From G965197555 sp965197555 (lineage in GTDB: Bacteria > Chloroflexota > Dehalococcoidia > Lucifugimonadales > UBA3495): 64,000 bases of DNA. Position 1 is the stretch's first letter, and each line of letters begins with the position of its first letter. Positions 52,200 through 61,410 of the stretch are shown here, piece after piece. The position numbers and the translations under genes are program-made. A model generated the notes under the pieces. It made no database searches. It saw only the letters and a list, made by a program, of their open reading frames with translations, and was not told the DNA's origin. The stretch is from NCBI GenBank assembly GCA_965197555.1, contig OZ240213.1, forward strand, positions 3,658,001 to 3,722,000, in the 5' to 3' direction.

Positions 52200-52934
52200 A
52201 TGGCACCGCGTATGGCACCGCGTATGTCACCGGGCATGTCAATTGAAGATCTCAGCAGATTCCAGGTCTTGAGCTTCGACTGCTATGGCACGCTGGTCGA
52301 TTGGGAGAGCGGTATTCTTTCTGCCCTCCGTCCATTGGTGCAATCTCACGGTGTAGATTCTACCGACGACCGCCTGTTGGAGTTATACGGTGAACTGGAG
52401 CGAGAAGCCCAAGCACAAAGCCCATTTGTAAACTACCGGTCGGTGCTTGGAACAATCGCAAGAACACTGTCGGAGCGTATGGGTTTCAACCTGGAAAGCG
52501 GTCAGAGCGGCCTGCTAGCTGAATCTTTGCCCACTTGGGCGCTGTTCCCTGAAACGGTCGCAGCGTTGAAGGCCCTGCAGACTAGGTTCAAGCTGGCCAT
52601 CATCTCCAACGTAGACCGTGACCTATTGCAAGGCACCCAGAAAGCGCTGGGCATAGATTTCGATTGGCTTACAACTTCAGAAGATGTTGGTGCCTATAAG
52701 CCGTCCCACATAGTCTTTGATCGAGCTATGGCCGAGATAGGGGTCCCTGCCAATCAGCACCTCCACGTGGCCCAAAGCCTGTACCATGATGTCCGGCCTG
52801 CCAAAGAATTGGGCCTCCATACCGCTTGGGTCAACCGGCCGGGTGCCCGCTCCACCCCAATATTGGACTGCCAACCCGACCTGGAGGTGCCTGACTTGGA
52901 GTCCCTTGCAAACTTAGTTACCCTGAATTCATAG
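52200..52934 (+). CDS. Haloacid dehalogenase type II-like (HAD) hydrolase
   Basis: HAD motif 1 is LSFDCYGTLVDWESG near residue 29, motif 2 LAIISNVDRDLLQGT near residue 137, and motif 3/4 DVGAYKPSHIVFDRAM with a later HVAQSLYHDVRPAKELGLHT. The pattern FDxYGTLxDW is that of type II haloacid dehalogenases, but many members are phosphatases. The start lies in a 12-bp micro-repeat (ATGGCACCGCGT twice, then two more ATG-starting units), giving four in-frame ATGs at 52200, 52212, 52224 and 52236; the last, MSIEDLS, is most family-like. Confidence 0.85.
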   Translation: MAPRMAPRMSPGMSIEDLSRFQVLSFDCYGTLVDWESGILSALRPLVQSHGVDSTDDRLLELYGELEREAQAQSPFVNYRSVLGTIARTLSERMGFNLESGQSGLLAESLPTWALFPETVAALKALQTRFKLAIISNVDRDLLQGTQKALGIDFDWLTTSEDVGAYKPSHIVFDRAMAEIGVPANQHLHVAQSLYHDVRPAKELGLHTAWVNRPGARSTPILDCQPDLEVPDLESLANLVTLNS

Positions 52935-52987
52935 CAGCCCGTTGGGCTAGCCTCATTTCTCTGAGGTATCTAAAGGAGCTGCGTTCC

Positions 52988-53440
52988 ATGAAAACTAAGG
53001 AGTTCCTGGAGGTGGTGACCGACCTAGTCCGCATGCAGCTCCCCCCGGAGTCGCAGGAGTTCCAAGTTACCCATCGGATGTCCACTTTGCTGAAACTGTA
53101 CTACCAACAACCAGCGGTACACTACGAGGTGTGGGTCCAGAAGCGCAAGGGTGAGATAGAGGTGGGACTACACTTTGAGGGGGACGCAGACAGCAACTCT
53201 CGGAACTTGGCTGTTCTGGCCCAGCAGGCCGACGCCATCGAATCGGCCCTAGGAGACAATGTGGAAATCGCATCGTGGGACAGGGGTTGGACACGGGCCC
53301 ATGAAACCGTGCCCCTGGTCCCCCTGAACGACGACTTTGTAGTGGAGCTGTCCTTAAAGGTATCCGGAATGATCCGGACCTTGGAACCCCTGCTGAGGAG
53401 GAAAGGAGTAGGGGGAAGCGCTTCGCCAACAACGAGTTAA
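52988..53440 (+). CDS. Uncharacterised soluble protein
   Basis: ATG 52988 follows AAAGGAGCTGCGTTCC (strong ribosome site). The 150-residue product (MKTKEFLEVVTDLVRMQLPP, VHYEVWVQKRKGEIEVGLHF, EGDADSNSRNLAVLAQQADA, FVVELSLKVSGMIRTLEPLL) alternates strands and helices and has no signal peptide, metal motif or recognised family. GEIEVGLHFEGDADSN is reminiscent of DUF-type proteins with a YEVW strand. It is 54 bp after the HAD gene, and the repeat array begins 31 bp later. Confidence 0.65.
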   Translation: MKTKEFLEVVTDLVRMQLPPESQEFQVTHRMSTLLKLYYQQPAVHYEVWVQKRKGEIEVGLHFEGDADSNSRNLAVLAQQADAIESALGDNVEIASWDRGWTRAHETVPLVPLNDDFVVELSLKVSGMIRTLEPLLRRKGVGGSASPTTS

Positions 53441-53470
53441 CCAGGCTACGCCATGATCACTATGGCCTGG

Positions 53471-54000
53471 GCCAAGATTAGACCGAACTCCCCGTTCATG
53501 GTGAGCCTGTCGAACCATGGGCCTCAGCCAAGATTAGGCCGAACTCCCCGTTCATGGTGAGCCTGTCGAACCATGGGCCTCAGCCAAGATTAGGCCGAAC
53601 TCCCCGTTCATGGTGAGCTTGTCCAACCAAGGGCCTTCGACAAGCTCAGGCCGAACGGGGCAAAGCCGCTCATGGTGAGCCTGTCGAACCATGGGCATCA
53701 GCCAAGATTAGGCCGAACTCCCCGTTCATGGTGAGCTTGTCCAACCAAGGGCCTCAGCCAAGATTAGGCCGAACTCCCCGTTCATGGTGAGCTTGTCCAA
53801 CCAAAAGCCTTCGACAAGCTCAGGCCGAACGGGGCAAAGCCGCTCATGGTGAGCTTGTCCAACCAAGGGCCTTCGACAAGCTCAGGCCGAACGGGGCAAA
53901 GCCGTTCATGGTGAGCTTGTCCCACCAAAAGCCTTCGACAAGCTCAGGCCGAACGGGGCAAAGCCGCTCATGGTGAGCTTGTCCAACCAGAGGCCTTCAA
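53471..54000. repeat. Nine-unit array of the palindromic repeat family
   Basis: Two unit types alternate. Type A (56 bp) starts GCCAAGATTAGRCCGAAC at 53471, 53527, 53583, 53701 and 53757. Type B (62 bp) starts CCTTCGACAAGCTCAGGCCG at 53634, 53808, 53870 and 53932. Both end in TCATGGTGAGCYTGTCSAAC. Within a unit TTCGACAAGCTCA and TGAGCTTGTCGAA form inverted arms able to make hairpins. No unique spacers are present, so this is not a CRISPR array. It fills the gap between convergent genes. Confidence 0.92.
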
Positions 54001-54033
54001 ATAGCTGAGACTAAACAGAACAATCCGCTGGTG

Positions 54034-55251
54034 CTAGTCTCCTACCGCCACCTCCTCCTTACTAAACCTGGCTGCGGCCTGAGCCGCTTTCTCAAATTCG
54101 GCTTCGCCAAAATCGTACAGGTGGGCGCCACCCATAAATATCTCCGCGGCCACTTCCCTGGATACGGTGCTCAACAGGTTGGTGGAAACGTTGGGGAAGT
54201 TAGAATCGAAATGAGGGTAGTCCGTGGAGATACACATGCGGTCGGCGCCGATCAACCCGGCCGTGGCTTCAATCTCCGGCTCGCTGCCTTCCACGGCGGC
54301 CCAGCAATTACGCCTGAAATATTCTTTGGGTGTTAGGGACAGGTACGGCGCGTGGGAGTCTCGGTACTGGGGGTAGTCCCACTCGATGCGAGTCAGCAGA
54401 CCAGGAACCCACGAGTTCTGTGCCTCCAGAAATCCCACCCTCAGATTGGGATGAAACTCGAAAACGCCGCCGATGATCATGGCGATCATGGCCTGCTGCA
54501 TCTCGATCCAGTGGCTGGCGACATGGCGGTAGAACCGGTTCTCGCCATAGATGGTGTTCATGTGAGAATACCAAGCCCCAGTGCCCTCGTGGAACCCCCA
54601 GGTTACGCCCAACTCCTCGTGAATGCTGTAGAGAGGGTCCCAATAGTTGGAGTGCCAGTAACGGCCGTTGACCAGGTTGGGCCGGATAAAGGAGCCCACC
54701 GCGCCCAACTCTTCCACGCATCGGACCAGCTCACGGGACGCTAGGCTGACGTCTTGCAGGGGCAACATGGCCGCGAACTTCAGTTGGTTCGGGCTGTGCT
54801 GGCAAAAATCGTGGATCCAGTTGTTGTAGGACTGGCACAGGGCTAGAGATAGGTGAGGGTCCAGGTTGTCCCGGGCGATGAGGCTCAGTCCTGTAGTGGG
54901 GAACAGAACAGCGATGTCGATTCCTTCGATCTCCATTCCCATCACTTGAGCTTCTGCGTCGTAGTCCCGATCGATGGCGAAGTCCAGCCGTCCGGTGTCG
55001 GCTATCCTGGAGCCCGACAGCGGTTGAGTTCCGTGGATGGTCCCCGAGGTCCGCTTCCGGTGTTGCTGGAGATCGGCGTCTGCTGACGTTGCCAAGCCGT
55101 CGATGATAAATGTGCCCCGAGTAGGCTTGCCGTCGGCGCCGATAGGGGTCAACACCCGGTCTTTGTACTTCGGGTCCATATACCGTTCAAAGAGGTCCGG
55201 GGGCTCCATAATGTGCATGTCGCAGTCGACAAACCTCAGTCCATCCTTCAT
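54034..55251 (-). CDS. Amidohydrolase family protein (COG2159)
   Basis: The 405-residue protein starts MKDGLRFVDCDMHIMEPPDL; the usual D-x-H-x-H reads DCDMHIME, so one H-x-H histidine is aspartate or methionine, as in many COG2159 decarboxylase-like proteins. AVLFPTTGLSLIARDNLDPH, FAAMLPLQDVSLASRELVRC, WGFHEGTGAWYSH and MCISTDYPHFDSNFPNVSTN are family features, the last carrying the terminal Asp. Related proteins act on aromatic or carboxylated substrates. It is convergent with the 52988 gene across the repeat array. Confidence 0.87.
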   Translation of the reverse strand: MKDGLRFVDCDMHIMEPPDLFERYMDPKYKDRVLTPIGADGKPTRGTFIIDGLATSADADLQQHRKRTSGTIHGTQPLSGSRIADTGRLDFAIDRDYDAEAQVMGMEIEGIDIAVLFPTTGLSLIARDNLDPHLSLALCQSYNNWIHDFCQHSPNQLKFAAMLPLQDVSLASRELVRCVEELGAVGSFIRPNLVNGRYWHSNYWDPLYSIHEELGVTWGFHEGTGAWYSHMNTIYGENRFYRHVASHWIEMQQAMIAMIIGGVFEFHPNLRVGFLEAQNSWVPGLLTRIEWDYPQYRDSHAPYLSLTPKEYFRRNCWAAVEGSEPEIEATAGLIGADRMCISTDYPHFDSNFPNVSTNLLSTVSREVAAEIFMGGAHLYDFGEAEFEKAAQAAARFSKEEVAVGD

Positions 55252-55314
55252 GTCCTTCCTCCATTCATAATCACCAATGTTATGATCGCCATGGATATTT
55301 CCATCGCATACAGA

Positions 55315-56136
55315 CTAGTTCTTGATCAGCATGCCGGGCTGGCAGCGGCGGCAATAGCTGGTGATGCGCTGGTTCGCTGTCAACTGGCTAATATTACCTC
55401 CACAGACCGGGCAAAGTTGGCCGCCCTTGTTGTGGACTTTCAGGAAGTCTCGAATCTTTACGTGGATCTCTTCGCCCATTCGCTCTTTTAACACATCTAT
55501 GGCTTCCAGCACCACCCGCGGACAGGACTCGTAGAGACGCTCCAGCTCCTCCGCGGTTAATCTCCGGACTTTGCGGAAGGGGGATATTCCAGCAGCGAAC
55601 AGGATTTCGTCGGAGTATGCGTTGCCAATGCCGGAGACGAAGGCACCGCGAGTTAGGACACCCTTCACCTCACCCTGAAACTTCCTGAGGCGATTCTTGA
55701 ATTCTTCGAGGGGAATGCCTTGGAGGACATCCGGACCCTGATCGCATAGGACCGGTACCTCCGGCACCTGGGCCTCATTAACGTAATACACTTTACCCAT
55801 CTGCCGGTCGTCAAGGTAGCGCAGGTGTCGACCATTTTCCAATGCCAGGACGAGGCAGGTTTTCTTTGGCAGTCGCTGGTCGGGGCCACAATACTGGATT
55901 GCCCCGGTGAGCATGGGGTTCACCACCAGGAGACGGTCCCCGGACAAGCGGATAAGCAAGAATTTACCGCACCGCTGGACCTGTTCCAGGGCCCGGCCAC
56001 AGATGTCAGTTTCCAGTTCCCCTGCCCATGAGCGGATTACGGTAGGCCGAAGGACGCAAGCGCTTTCGATTCTTTGACCCAGCACCCGATGGGCCAGGAA
56101 TCCACCTATGACTTCCAGGTCGGGAGCCTCAGGCAT
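55315..56136 (-). CDS. Fpg/Nei family DNA glycosylase
   Basis: The 273-residue protein starts MPEAPDLEVIGGFLAHRVLG, preserving Pro2 and Glu3. RCGKFLLIRLSGDRLLVVNP near residue 55 and LTRGAFVSGIGNAYSDEILF near residue 160 (helix-two-turn-helix) match Fpg/Nei enzymes, and the C-terminal zinc finger is CPVCGGNIS and YCRRCQPG. It is diverged from mutM at 9330, so it may have a different lesion preference (for example oxidised pyrimidines). Two Fpg-family genes within 46 kb is notable. Confidence 0.92.
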   Translation of the reverse strand: MPEAPDLEVIGGFLAHRVLGQRIESACVLRPTVIRSWAGELETDICGRALEQVQRCGKFLLIRLSGDRLLVVNPMLTGAIQYCGPDQRLPKKTCLVLALENGRHLRYLDDRQMGKVYYVNEAQVPEVPVLCDQGPDVLQGIPLEEFKNRLRKFQGEVKGVLTRGAFVSGIGNAYSDEILFAAGISPFRKVRRLTAEELERLYESCPRVVLEAIDVLKERMGEEIHVKIRDFLKVHNKGGQLCPVCGGNISQLTANQRITSYCRRCQPGMLIKN

Positions 56137-56235
56137 AGCTACCTCAGATTTATTACTATGTACCGGAGGCGCTAGCCTGTCAACAACAAGCAGGGCAATT
56201 GCATTTCGACCTTAGGGCGACTACCGGGCGCCCAC

Positions 56236-56285
56236 AAGGGGCACCCCTACGATGAACACAATACCGAAACGTAGGGGTGACCCTT
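56236..56285. repeat. Inverted repeat in non-coding gap
   Basis: AAGGGGCACCCCTACG (56236-56251) pairs with CGTAGGGGTGACCCTT (56270-56285) with one mismatch, around an 18-nt loop containing ATGAACACAATACC. It may be a small mobile-type hairpin or a terminator for the minus-strand glycosylase side. The rest of the 56137-56682 gap holds a palindromic repeat and no gene. Confidence 0.6.
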
Positions 56286-56433
56286 TTGGTTACCTCTTCC
56301 CGGTCGGGTTGCATGCGCTGAAGAAAGGCAGACCACCGCCTCCCGCAGAGGCGACCAGCTTAAATGCGATTGCCCTCCAACAAGGGTATCTGTTCAGACT
56401 CCCGGGGGCTTCCGACGACAAGCGTTCCCAACC

Positions 56434-56537
56434 CGTTCGCGGTGAGCCCTTCGGCAGGCTCAGGACCTGCCCTTCGGCTGAAGGACAGGCTTGTCGAACC
56501 GTCAACAGGCGTCCTTCGACAAGGTCAGGACGAACGG
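56434..56537. repeat. Dispersed palindromic repeat copy (double)
   Basis: Contains GTTCGCGGTGAGCCCTTCGG, AGGACAGGCTTGTCGAACCG and GTCCTTCGACAAGGTCAGGA, i.e. two hairpin units of the TTCGACAAGCTCA family. Confidence 0.65.
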
Positions 56538-56682
56538 ACACGCACCAAGTCTGAACAGTTACACCCCAGTTTGAACTGTTGCGAGTCGAAGACCAGGGAT
56601 GGTACGTTAAGAAAAATGTGGCCCATGTCGTAGCTCAAGGCTTGCCAATCCACTGGGGAAGATAATCAAAAATGAGATAGGT

Positions 56683-58274
56683 ATGCAAATGAGAATTTCC
56701 GGTCTGCGCTTATTATTGGCCCTTGGCATCCTGGTATGTACTGCAATGCTCGGCTTGGCATGCAGCGAGCCGGCTCCCGCTCCCGCTGGCCCCTCTGCCG
56801 CAGAGGTGGAAGCCATCGTATCGAAGGCGGTCGCGGCGTTCGCGCCCGAAAGCGTGAGCGCGTCCGAGATACAAGGCATAGTCGACGCTGCGATTACGGC
56901 GGCGTCCGAGGGAGACGTAACCGAGGATGAAATCGCCGAAATTGTGGCGATGGAGGTGAAGAAGGCGTCCGCCGGGCAGCCCGACCCGCTCACGGCCGCC
57001 GACGTGGACAAGATAGTCAAGGCGGCTATCGACGCCATCCCGACGCCGGAGCCGGTGATGATTCCAACGCCCGCGATGCCTGCGCCAGCGCCGACCGAGA
57101 CGCCCACGGCAGTTCCGACCCCGACGGCTGCGCCAAAGCTGGCCGGCACTCCGACCATCCCCGATATGGTCAAAGGTGTCACACCGGCCGTCGTCCAGAT
57201 CATCAGGGGACGCAGTAGCGGCACAGGGTTTATAGTCGATAAGGATGGGCTGGTGGTGACCAATGACCATGTGGTGTCAGGGTTCGAAGTAGTGCTCGTC
57301 CGGCCGTACGACGGTCGGACCTTGCAGGCGGATGTGCTCGGTGTTGACGAAATCGCCGACCTGGCGGTCATAAAATCCGGGGGGAGGAAGAATTCCAGGC
57401 TGTTACTCTGGGGGACTCCGACGCTGTCGAACTTGGCGAACAAGTCGTCGCAATGGGATTTCCCCTGGGCGACGAAACACTAGGCAGCCACGTTAAGGTA
57501 ACCAGCGGCTTGGTCTCGGATAAGGCGCCAAGGAATGGCATTGACCATCTGCAGGTCGACGCGGCCATCAACCCCGGCAACAGCGGCGGCCCGCTGTTCA
57601 ATAGAGCGGGTGAGGTAATTGGCATTAACCGCGCCATACTAAGAGAGATAGCGCATCCGTCGACTATAACAGGCGTGATGGCCGTCGATAACATAGGTTT
57701 TTCCATAGCGATGAATGAGCTCAAGGAGCGTTTCGACCAACTGGTACGGGGAGAGAGCGTCTTTAGCGACCCTTCGCCAACTCCGGAGCCTGCTGTGGGC
57801 GAGACCTACGAAAGCGATAAGTATGGCTACAACATAAACATCGCGCCCGGCTGGGCTATGCTGGGGGAAGAAGATGACAGCCACGTCGTAGAGTTCGTGA
57901 GCGCCGAAGGAGACGGAAAAATTTACATCAACGCTGTGGAACTTCCAGCCTCATTCTCCTCACTGGAGTTCGCAGAGCATATCAGGAGATATTGGGAGCA
58001 GCTGAAGGGCCAGAGCCGTCTGTTCGAAGTAAATAAATTCGAGGAACTAGGTGACGGCACCTATACGCTGCGATACAGGTTTGAGGAATCAGCGACGGAC
58101 TGCGTCACGGAGGGCGTCGGGTGGACATTTTTGTCCAACTATTACCCCAGCAAACCTTACGGGTACTGGGTGGGCGCCGAGTCCTGCGAGCATCTCGCCA
58201 TGACGGAACGCGTCAACGTCGATTTGACGGATATGCTGCTCAGCTGGACTGAATTGGAGCCCGAAGAAAATTGA
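56683..58274 (+). pseudogene. HtrA-like lipoprotein serine protease, split by a -1 frameshift
   Basis: The first frame (56683-57483) encodes a lipoprotein signal ending LGLAC, four helical repeats of the form SxxEVxxIVxxAVxA (near residues 40, 66, 92 and 118), a Pro/Thr linker and the start of a trypsin-like protease: VVTNDHVVSG (His) and EIADLAVIK (Asp). At 57370 the protein frame breaks at AAAA; the -1 frame continues IRGEEEFQAVTLGDSDAVEL, VVAMGFPLGD, AAINPGNSGGPLFNRAGEVI (catalytic Ser) and a C-terminal extension to 58274, with EYESDKYGYNINIAP-like ETYESDKYGYNINIAPGWAM. All three triad residues exist only if the frames are joined. Secreted quality-control protease in family terms; no PDZ domain is visible. 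Confidence 0.8.
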
Positions 58275-58293
58275 TGAAGGGTGAGGACCAACG

Positions 58294-58314
58294 GGGCAAC
58301 CCTCGTGGTTGCCC
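58294..58314 (+). terminator. Hairpin after the HtrA-like gene
   Basis: GGGCAACC (58294-58301), loop CTCGT and GGTTGCCC (58307-58314), 20 bp beyond the stop. The tail TTACAAT is only weakly T-rich, so termination is plausible but not certain. Confidence 0.5.
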
Positions 58315-58377
58315 TTACAATACCCGCCAATTCGACTCGTAGCGGCAACCCTTCTGGCTGCCCTGGGTGACTATTAA

Positions 58378-58547
58378 AAAGACCCTGCAGGCCAAACAGC
58401 CCAGGGCCTCGATTATTGAACCAAGCCGACACACCTCGTTCGTGGTGAGCTTGTCGAACCATGAACGGGCGGCCCTTCGACAAGCTCAGGGCGAACGGAT
58501 TGGACGATTCTTACCGACAATCGAAAGACCCTGCAGGCCAAGCAGCC
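58378..58547. repeat. Direct repeats flanking a palindromic element
   Basis: AAAGACCCTGCAGGCCAAAC continuing CAGCC (58378-58401) and its near-identical copy at 58524-58547 (one mismatch) bracket a palindromic unit at 58438-58498 with arms GTGGTGAGCTTGTCGAACC and CCTTCGACAAGCTCAGGG. The direct repeats look like a duplication around the inserted palindrome. Confidence 0.75.
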
Positions 58548-58626
58548 GGGGGTTGCTTAATCAAGCCCCCCGTAGTAGGTTAATCTTGCTGCTGCAAATC
58601 TACCTCGCCCGGAGAGGAGCGCGTTC

Positions 58627-59760
58627 ATGACGTCGATCAAGCGAGACAAGTCTCTCGTGGTGATACAGCTTTCGGGCGGCAACGACTACTTAAACACCGT
58701 GGTCCCCTACTCCGACGGGCAGTACTATGACTACCGCAGCACCGTTCACATTGAGCCGGAGCAGGTGCTGCCGATAAACGGCCAGTTCGGCTTCAATCAG
58801 AGCATGGGGCCAATCAAGAAACTGTGGGATGAAGGGAAGATGGCCATCATCAATGGCATCGGCTACTTCAACCCCAATCGGTCCCACTTCCGGTCCATGG
58901 ACATTTGGCATACTTCGGAGCCAGACGCTATCGGCACCGAAGGTTGGCTTGGCCGAGCCATAAGGGACCTGGACCCCACTGGCGAGAACGTGTTGACCGG
59001 AATAAATTTTGGTCGTGGACTCCCAAGGGCTCTGGGCTGCCGGGGAGTGCCAGTAGCTTCCGTGGGAGACCTCTCGACCTACGGCCTCTTCCCTGACCTC
59101 CAAGACGAGTTGGTGCGCCAGTACACCCTGGAGGCGTTCACTAAGATGTACGGCGGTCGAATGGGACGCGACGTTGTAATGGACTACCTGGGCCAGACCG
59201 GAGCCGACGCATATAAAGGCGCCGACATTCTCAGGACCGCACCCGCTAATTACTCTTCTACCATCGAGTATGGGCCCGGCCCTCTTTCGCAGGCCATGAT
59301 GAGCATGGCCCAGGTGATGTTTGCCGACATTGGCACCCGGATCTATTACACCCAGCACGGCAGCTTCGATACCCACTCAGGAGAACTTGCTCACCACGCC
59401 AAGTTGTGGAATGACGTCGCCGGGGCGGTGGGCGACTTCATGGACGATCTGGAAGAACACCACCGGCAGGACGATACAGTCATCCTCATATTCAGTGAGT
59501 TCGGTAGGCGGATCAAAGACAACGGTTCCGGCAGCGACCACGGTTCAGGCGGGGTAGCGTTCCTCATTGGAGGCTCAGTCAATGGCGGTATGTACGGCGA
59601 TTATCCCTCTTTAAAGGAAGCGGACCAACTGGACGGTGACTTGCGGTCCAACAACGACTTTCGCAATACATACACATCGGTCCTTGAGCAATGCCTAGGA
59701 CTGGATGCGCCCTCCATCGTCAACGGGCAATTCGAGACCTTCGAATTAATCAGACCGTAG
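58627..59760 (+). CDS. DUF1501 family protein
   Basis: The 377-residue protein (sulfatase/alkaline-phosphatase-like DUF1501 family) starts MTSIKRDKSLVVIQLSGGND, without the Tat signal that most members carry. INGIGYFNPNRSHFRSMDIW near residue 78, FADIGTRIYYTQHGSFDTHS near residue 236 and VILIFSEFGRRIKDNGSGSD with HGSGGVAFLIGGSVNGGM are family signatures. DUF1501 and DUF1800 genes are usually paired, as here, but their chemistry is not established. ATG 58627 follows GAGAGGAG. A degraded paralogue is at 34280. Confidence 0.92.
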   Translation: MTSIKRDKSLVVIQLSGGNDYLNTVVPYSDGQYYDYRSTVHIEPEQVLPINGQFGFNQSMGPIKKLWDEGKMAIINGIGYFNPNRSHFRSMDIWHTSEPDAIGTEGWLGRAIRDLDPTGENVLTGINFGRGLPRALGCRGVPVASVGDLSTYGLFPDLQDELVRQYTLEAFTKMYGGRMGRDVVMDYLGQTGADAYKGADILRTAPANYSSTIEYGPGPLSQAMMSMAQVMFADIGTRIYYTQHGSFDTHSGELAHHAKLWNDVAGAVGDFMDDLEEHHRQDDTVILIFSEFGRRIKDNGSGSDHGSGGVAFLIGGSVNGGMYGDYPSLKEADQLDGDLRSNNDFRNTYTSVLEQCLGLDAPSIVNGQFETFELIRP

Positions 59761-59777
59761 AAGCTGTTGCGCCATGC

Positions 59778-59850
59778 GCTTCGACAAGCCCACCATGAAC
59801 CAAGGACGTCTCCTGTGTAGTTCGCTCTTGAGCCTGTCGAAGGACGGCGA
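59778..59850. repeat. Degenerate palindromic repeat between DUF1501 and DUF1800 genes
   Basis: CGCTTCGACAAGCCCACCAT and, 50 bp on, GAGCCTGTCGAAGGACGG form diverged inverted arms of the same dispersed family. Confidence 0.55.
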
Positions 59851-59931
59851 CAACCGGTTCCATCGGTCCCACAATACCAGCAAGCTTTTGACTGGTTACG
59901 CAACAAACGTAAGAGTGTGGCAGGAGGCGAA

Positions 59932-61344
59932 ATGAGCAGCCCAGATTCCGCGCTGATGGCGCATTTGCTGCGCCGTGCCGGATTCGGATCTACTCCCGAC
60001 GAACTGGAGGGGTGCCTGGCCCAAGGGTACGAGCAGACCGTAGAGAGCCTCCTCCATCCGGGGGACCCGCAGCATCTTCCCGATGACCTAATACGCCGCT
60101 ACCACGTGGACCAGTCCGAGCTCCGTGACCTGGCTGGCTCGGCGGCATACTGGATGTACCGGATGTTTACCACCCAGTGTCCGTTGGAAGAGAAGATCGC
60201 TCTTTTCTGGCACGGGCTGTTCGCTACCGGGTACGCCAAACTCAACCAGGCTAGGTCACAACTCAATCAGATAGACATGTTCCGGCGCAAGGGTCTTGGC
60301 AGTTTCGACGAGTTGCTCTTGGAGCTATCGAAAGACCCCGCTATGCTTCTGTGGCTGGACAATAATGAGAACCATCGATCAGCCATCAATGAAAACTACG
60401 GGCGAGAGCTATTAGAACTGTTTTCCATGGGTATTGGCAACTACACAGAACAAGACATTAAGGAATGCTCCCGTGCTTTCACTGGATGGACGCTGGCCAA
60501 CGCGGAGTACATGGCGGTAAGAGCATACAAGGACTCCATCTGGCCCTACGGCCGCATCGCCTGGCACTTCGAGTACCGGGACGCCGACCACGACGACGGA
60601 GAAAAGACCTTCCTGGGTGAGACAGGCCGGTTCAACGGCGAGGACATCATTAGAATTATTGCTCGCCAGGAGTCCACTGCCCGGTTTGTTTGCACCAGAC
60701 TATTCCAGTTCTTTGGCGCCGACGAAGTCGACCAGCATGGAGAGCAAGTAATCCAAGACATGATGGACTCCTATTTCACGTCGGACTTTGAGATTCGGTC
60801 GGTGTTGCGCACGTTGTTCAACTCCGAGTATTTCAAGTCGGATGAAGCTCGATTCGCCAGGATGAAATGTCCGGCCGAGCTAGTGGTAGGGGCGGCCCGC
60901 CTGGCGGGCAGCTACCAGACACCCACAATGGGGATCGAGAAGATCGCCGCCCACTCCTTGTACATGGGCCAAGGCCTCCTACAACCTCCAACGGTAGAAG
61001 GCTGGCACGAGGGCATGGAATGGATCGATAGTGGCGCCATAGTGGAGCGGATCAACTTTGCGGCAAGAGAGTTGGGCGACGTGGCCAAGCCGGGAGTGCA
61101 GGCAATCATCAACAAGCTGGCGGCGGAAGACCACGTCCTATCGCCGGAAGACCTGGTTGACCGTTGCTTGGACTCGGTGGGGTTAACCTCCGTTTCGGAT
61201 GATACCCTGGCCGCTCTTGTTGAGTTCGTTGGCAGAGAAGGAGACATCGATCTAACAAACCGCCAGCAGGGGGACGATAAAGAGCAGAGGGTCGGGAACC
61301 TGCTCCGGCTGGTGGCCTCCACGAGAGAGTTTCAGTTGGCCTGA
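59932..61344 (+). CDS. DUF1800 family protein
   Basis: ATG 59932 follows AGGAGGCGAA and gives 470 residues. LMAHLLRRAGFGSTPDELEG near residue 9, CPLEEKIALFWHGLFATGY near residue 84, and MLLWLDNNENHRSAINENYG with RELLELFSMGIGNYTEQDIK and ECSRAFTGWTL near residue 190 are DUF1800 signatures. It is the customary partner of DUF1501 and is separated from it by a palindromic repeat. Some relatives are exported; no signal peptide is seen here. Function unknown. Confidence 0.93.
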   Translation: MSSPDSALMAHLLRRAGFGSTPDELEGCLAQGYEQTVESLLHPGDPQHLPDDLIRRYHVDQSELRDLAGSAAYWMYRMFTTQCPLEEKIALFWHGLFATGYAKLNQARSQLNQIDMFRRKGLGSFDELLLELSKDPAMLLWLDNNENHRSAINENYGRELLELFSMGIGNYTEQDIKECSRAFTGWTLANAEYMAVRAYKDSIWPYGRIAWHFEYRDADHDDGEKTFLGETGRFNGEDIIRIIARQESTARFVCTRLFQFFGADEVDQHGEQVIQDMMDSYFTSDFEIRSVLRTLFNSEYFKSDEARFARMKCPAELVVGAARLAGSYQTPTMGIEKIAAHSLYMGQGLLQPPTVEGWHEGMEWIDSGAIVERINFAARELGDVAKPGVQAIINKLAAEDHVLSPEDLVDRCLDSVGLTSVSDDTLAALVEFVGREGDIDLTNRQQGDDKEQRVGNLLRLVASTREFQLA

Positions 61345-61410
61345 GCCCGGGCTGTCACCCATTGTCCCGGCCAGCTATCCAACCTTTCCTGTCGCCATGG
61401 AGAGTGCGGG

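Noticed and set aside
53471..54000. CRISPR-like array
   Set aside because: Units are contiguous with two repeated types and no unique spacers; no cas genes are present.
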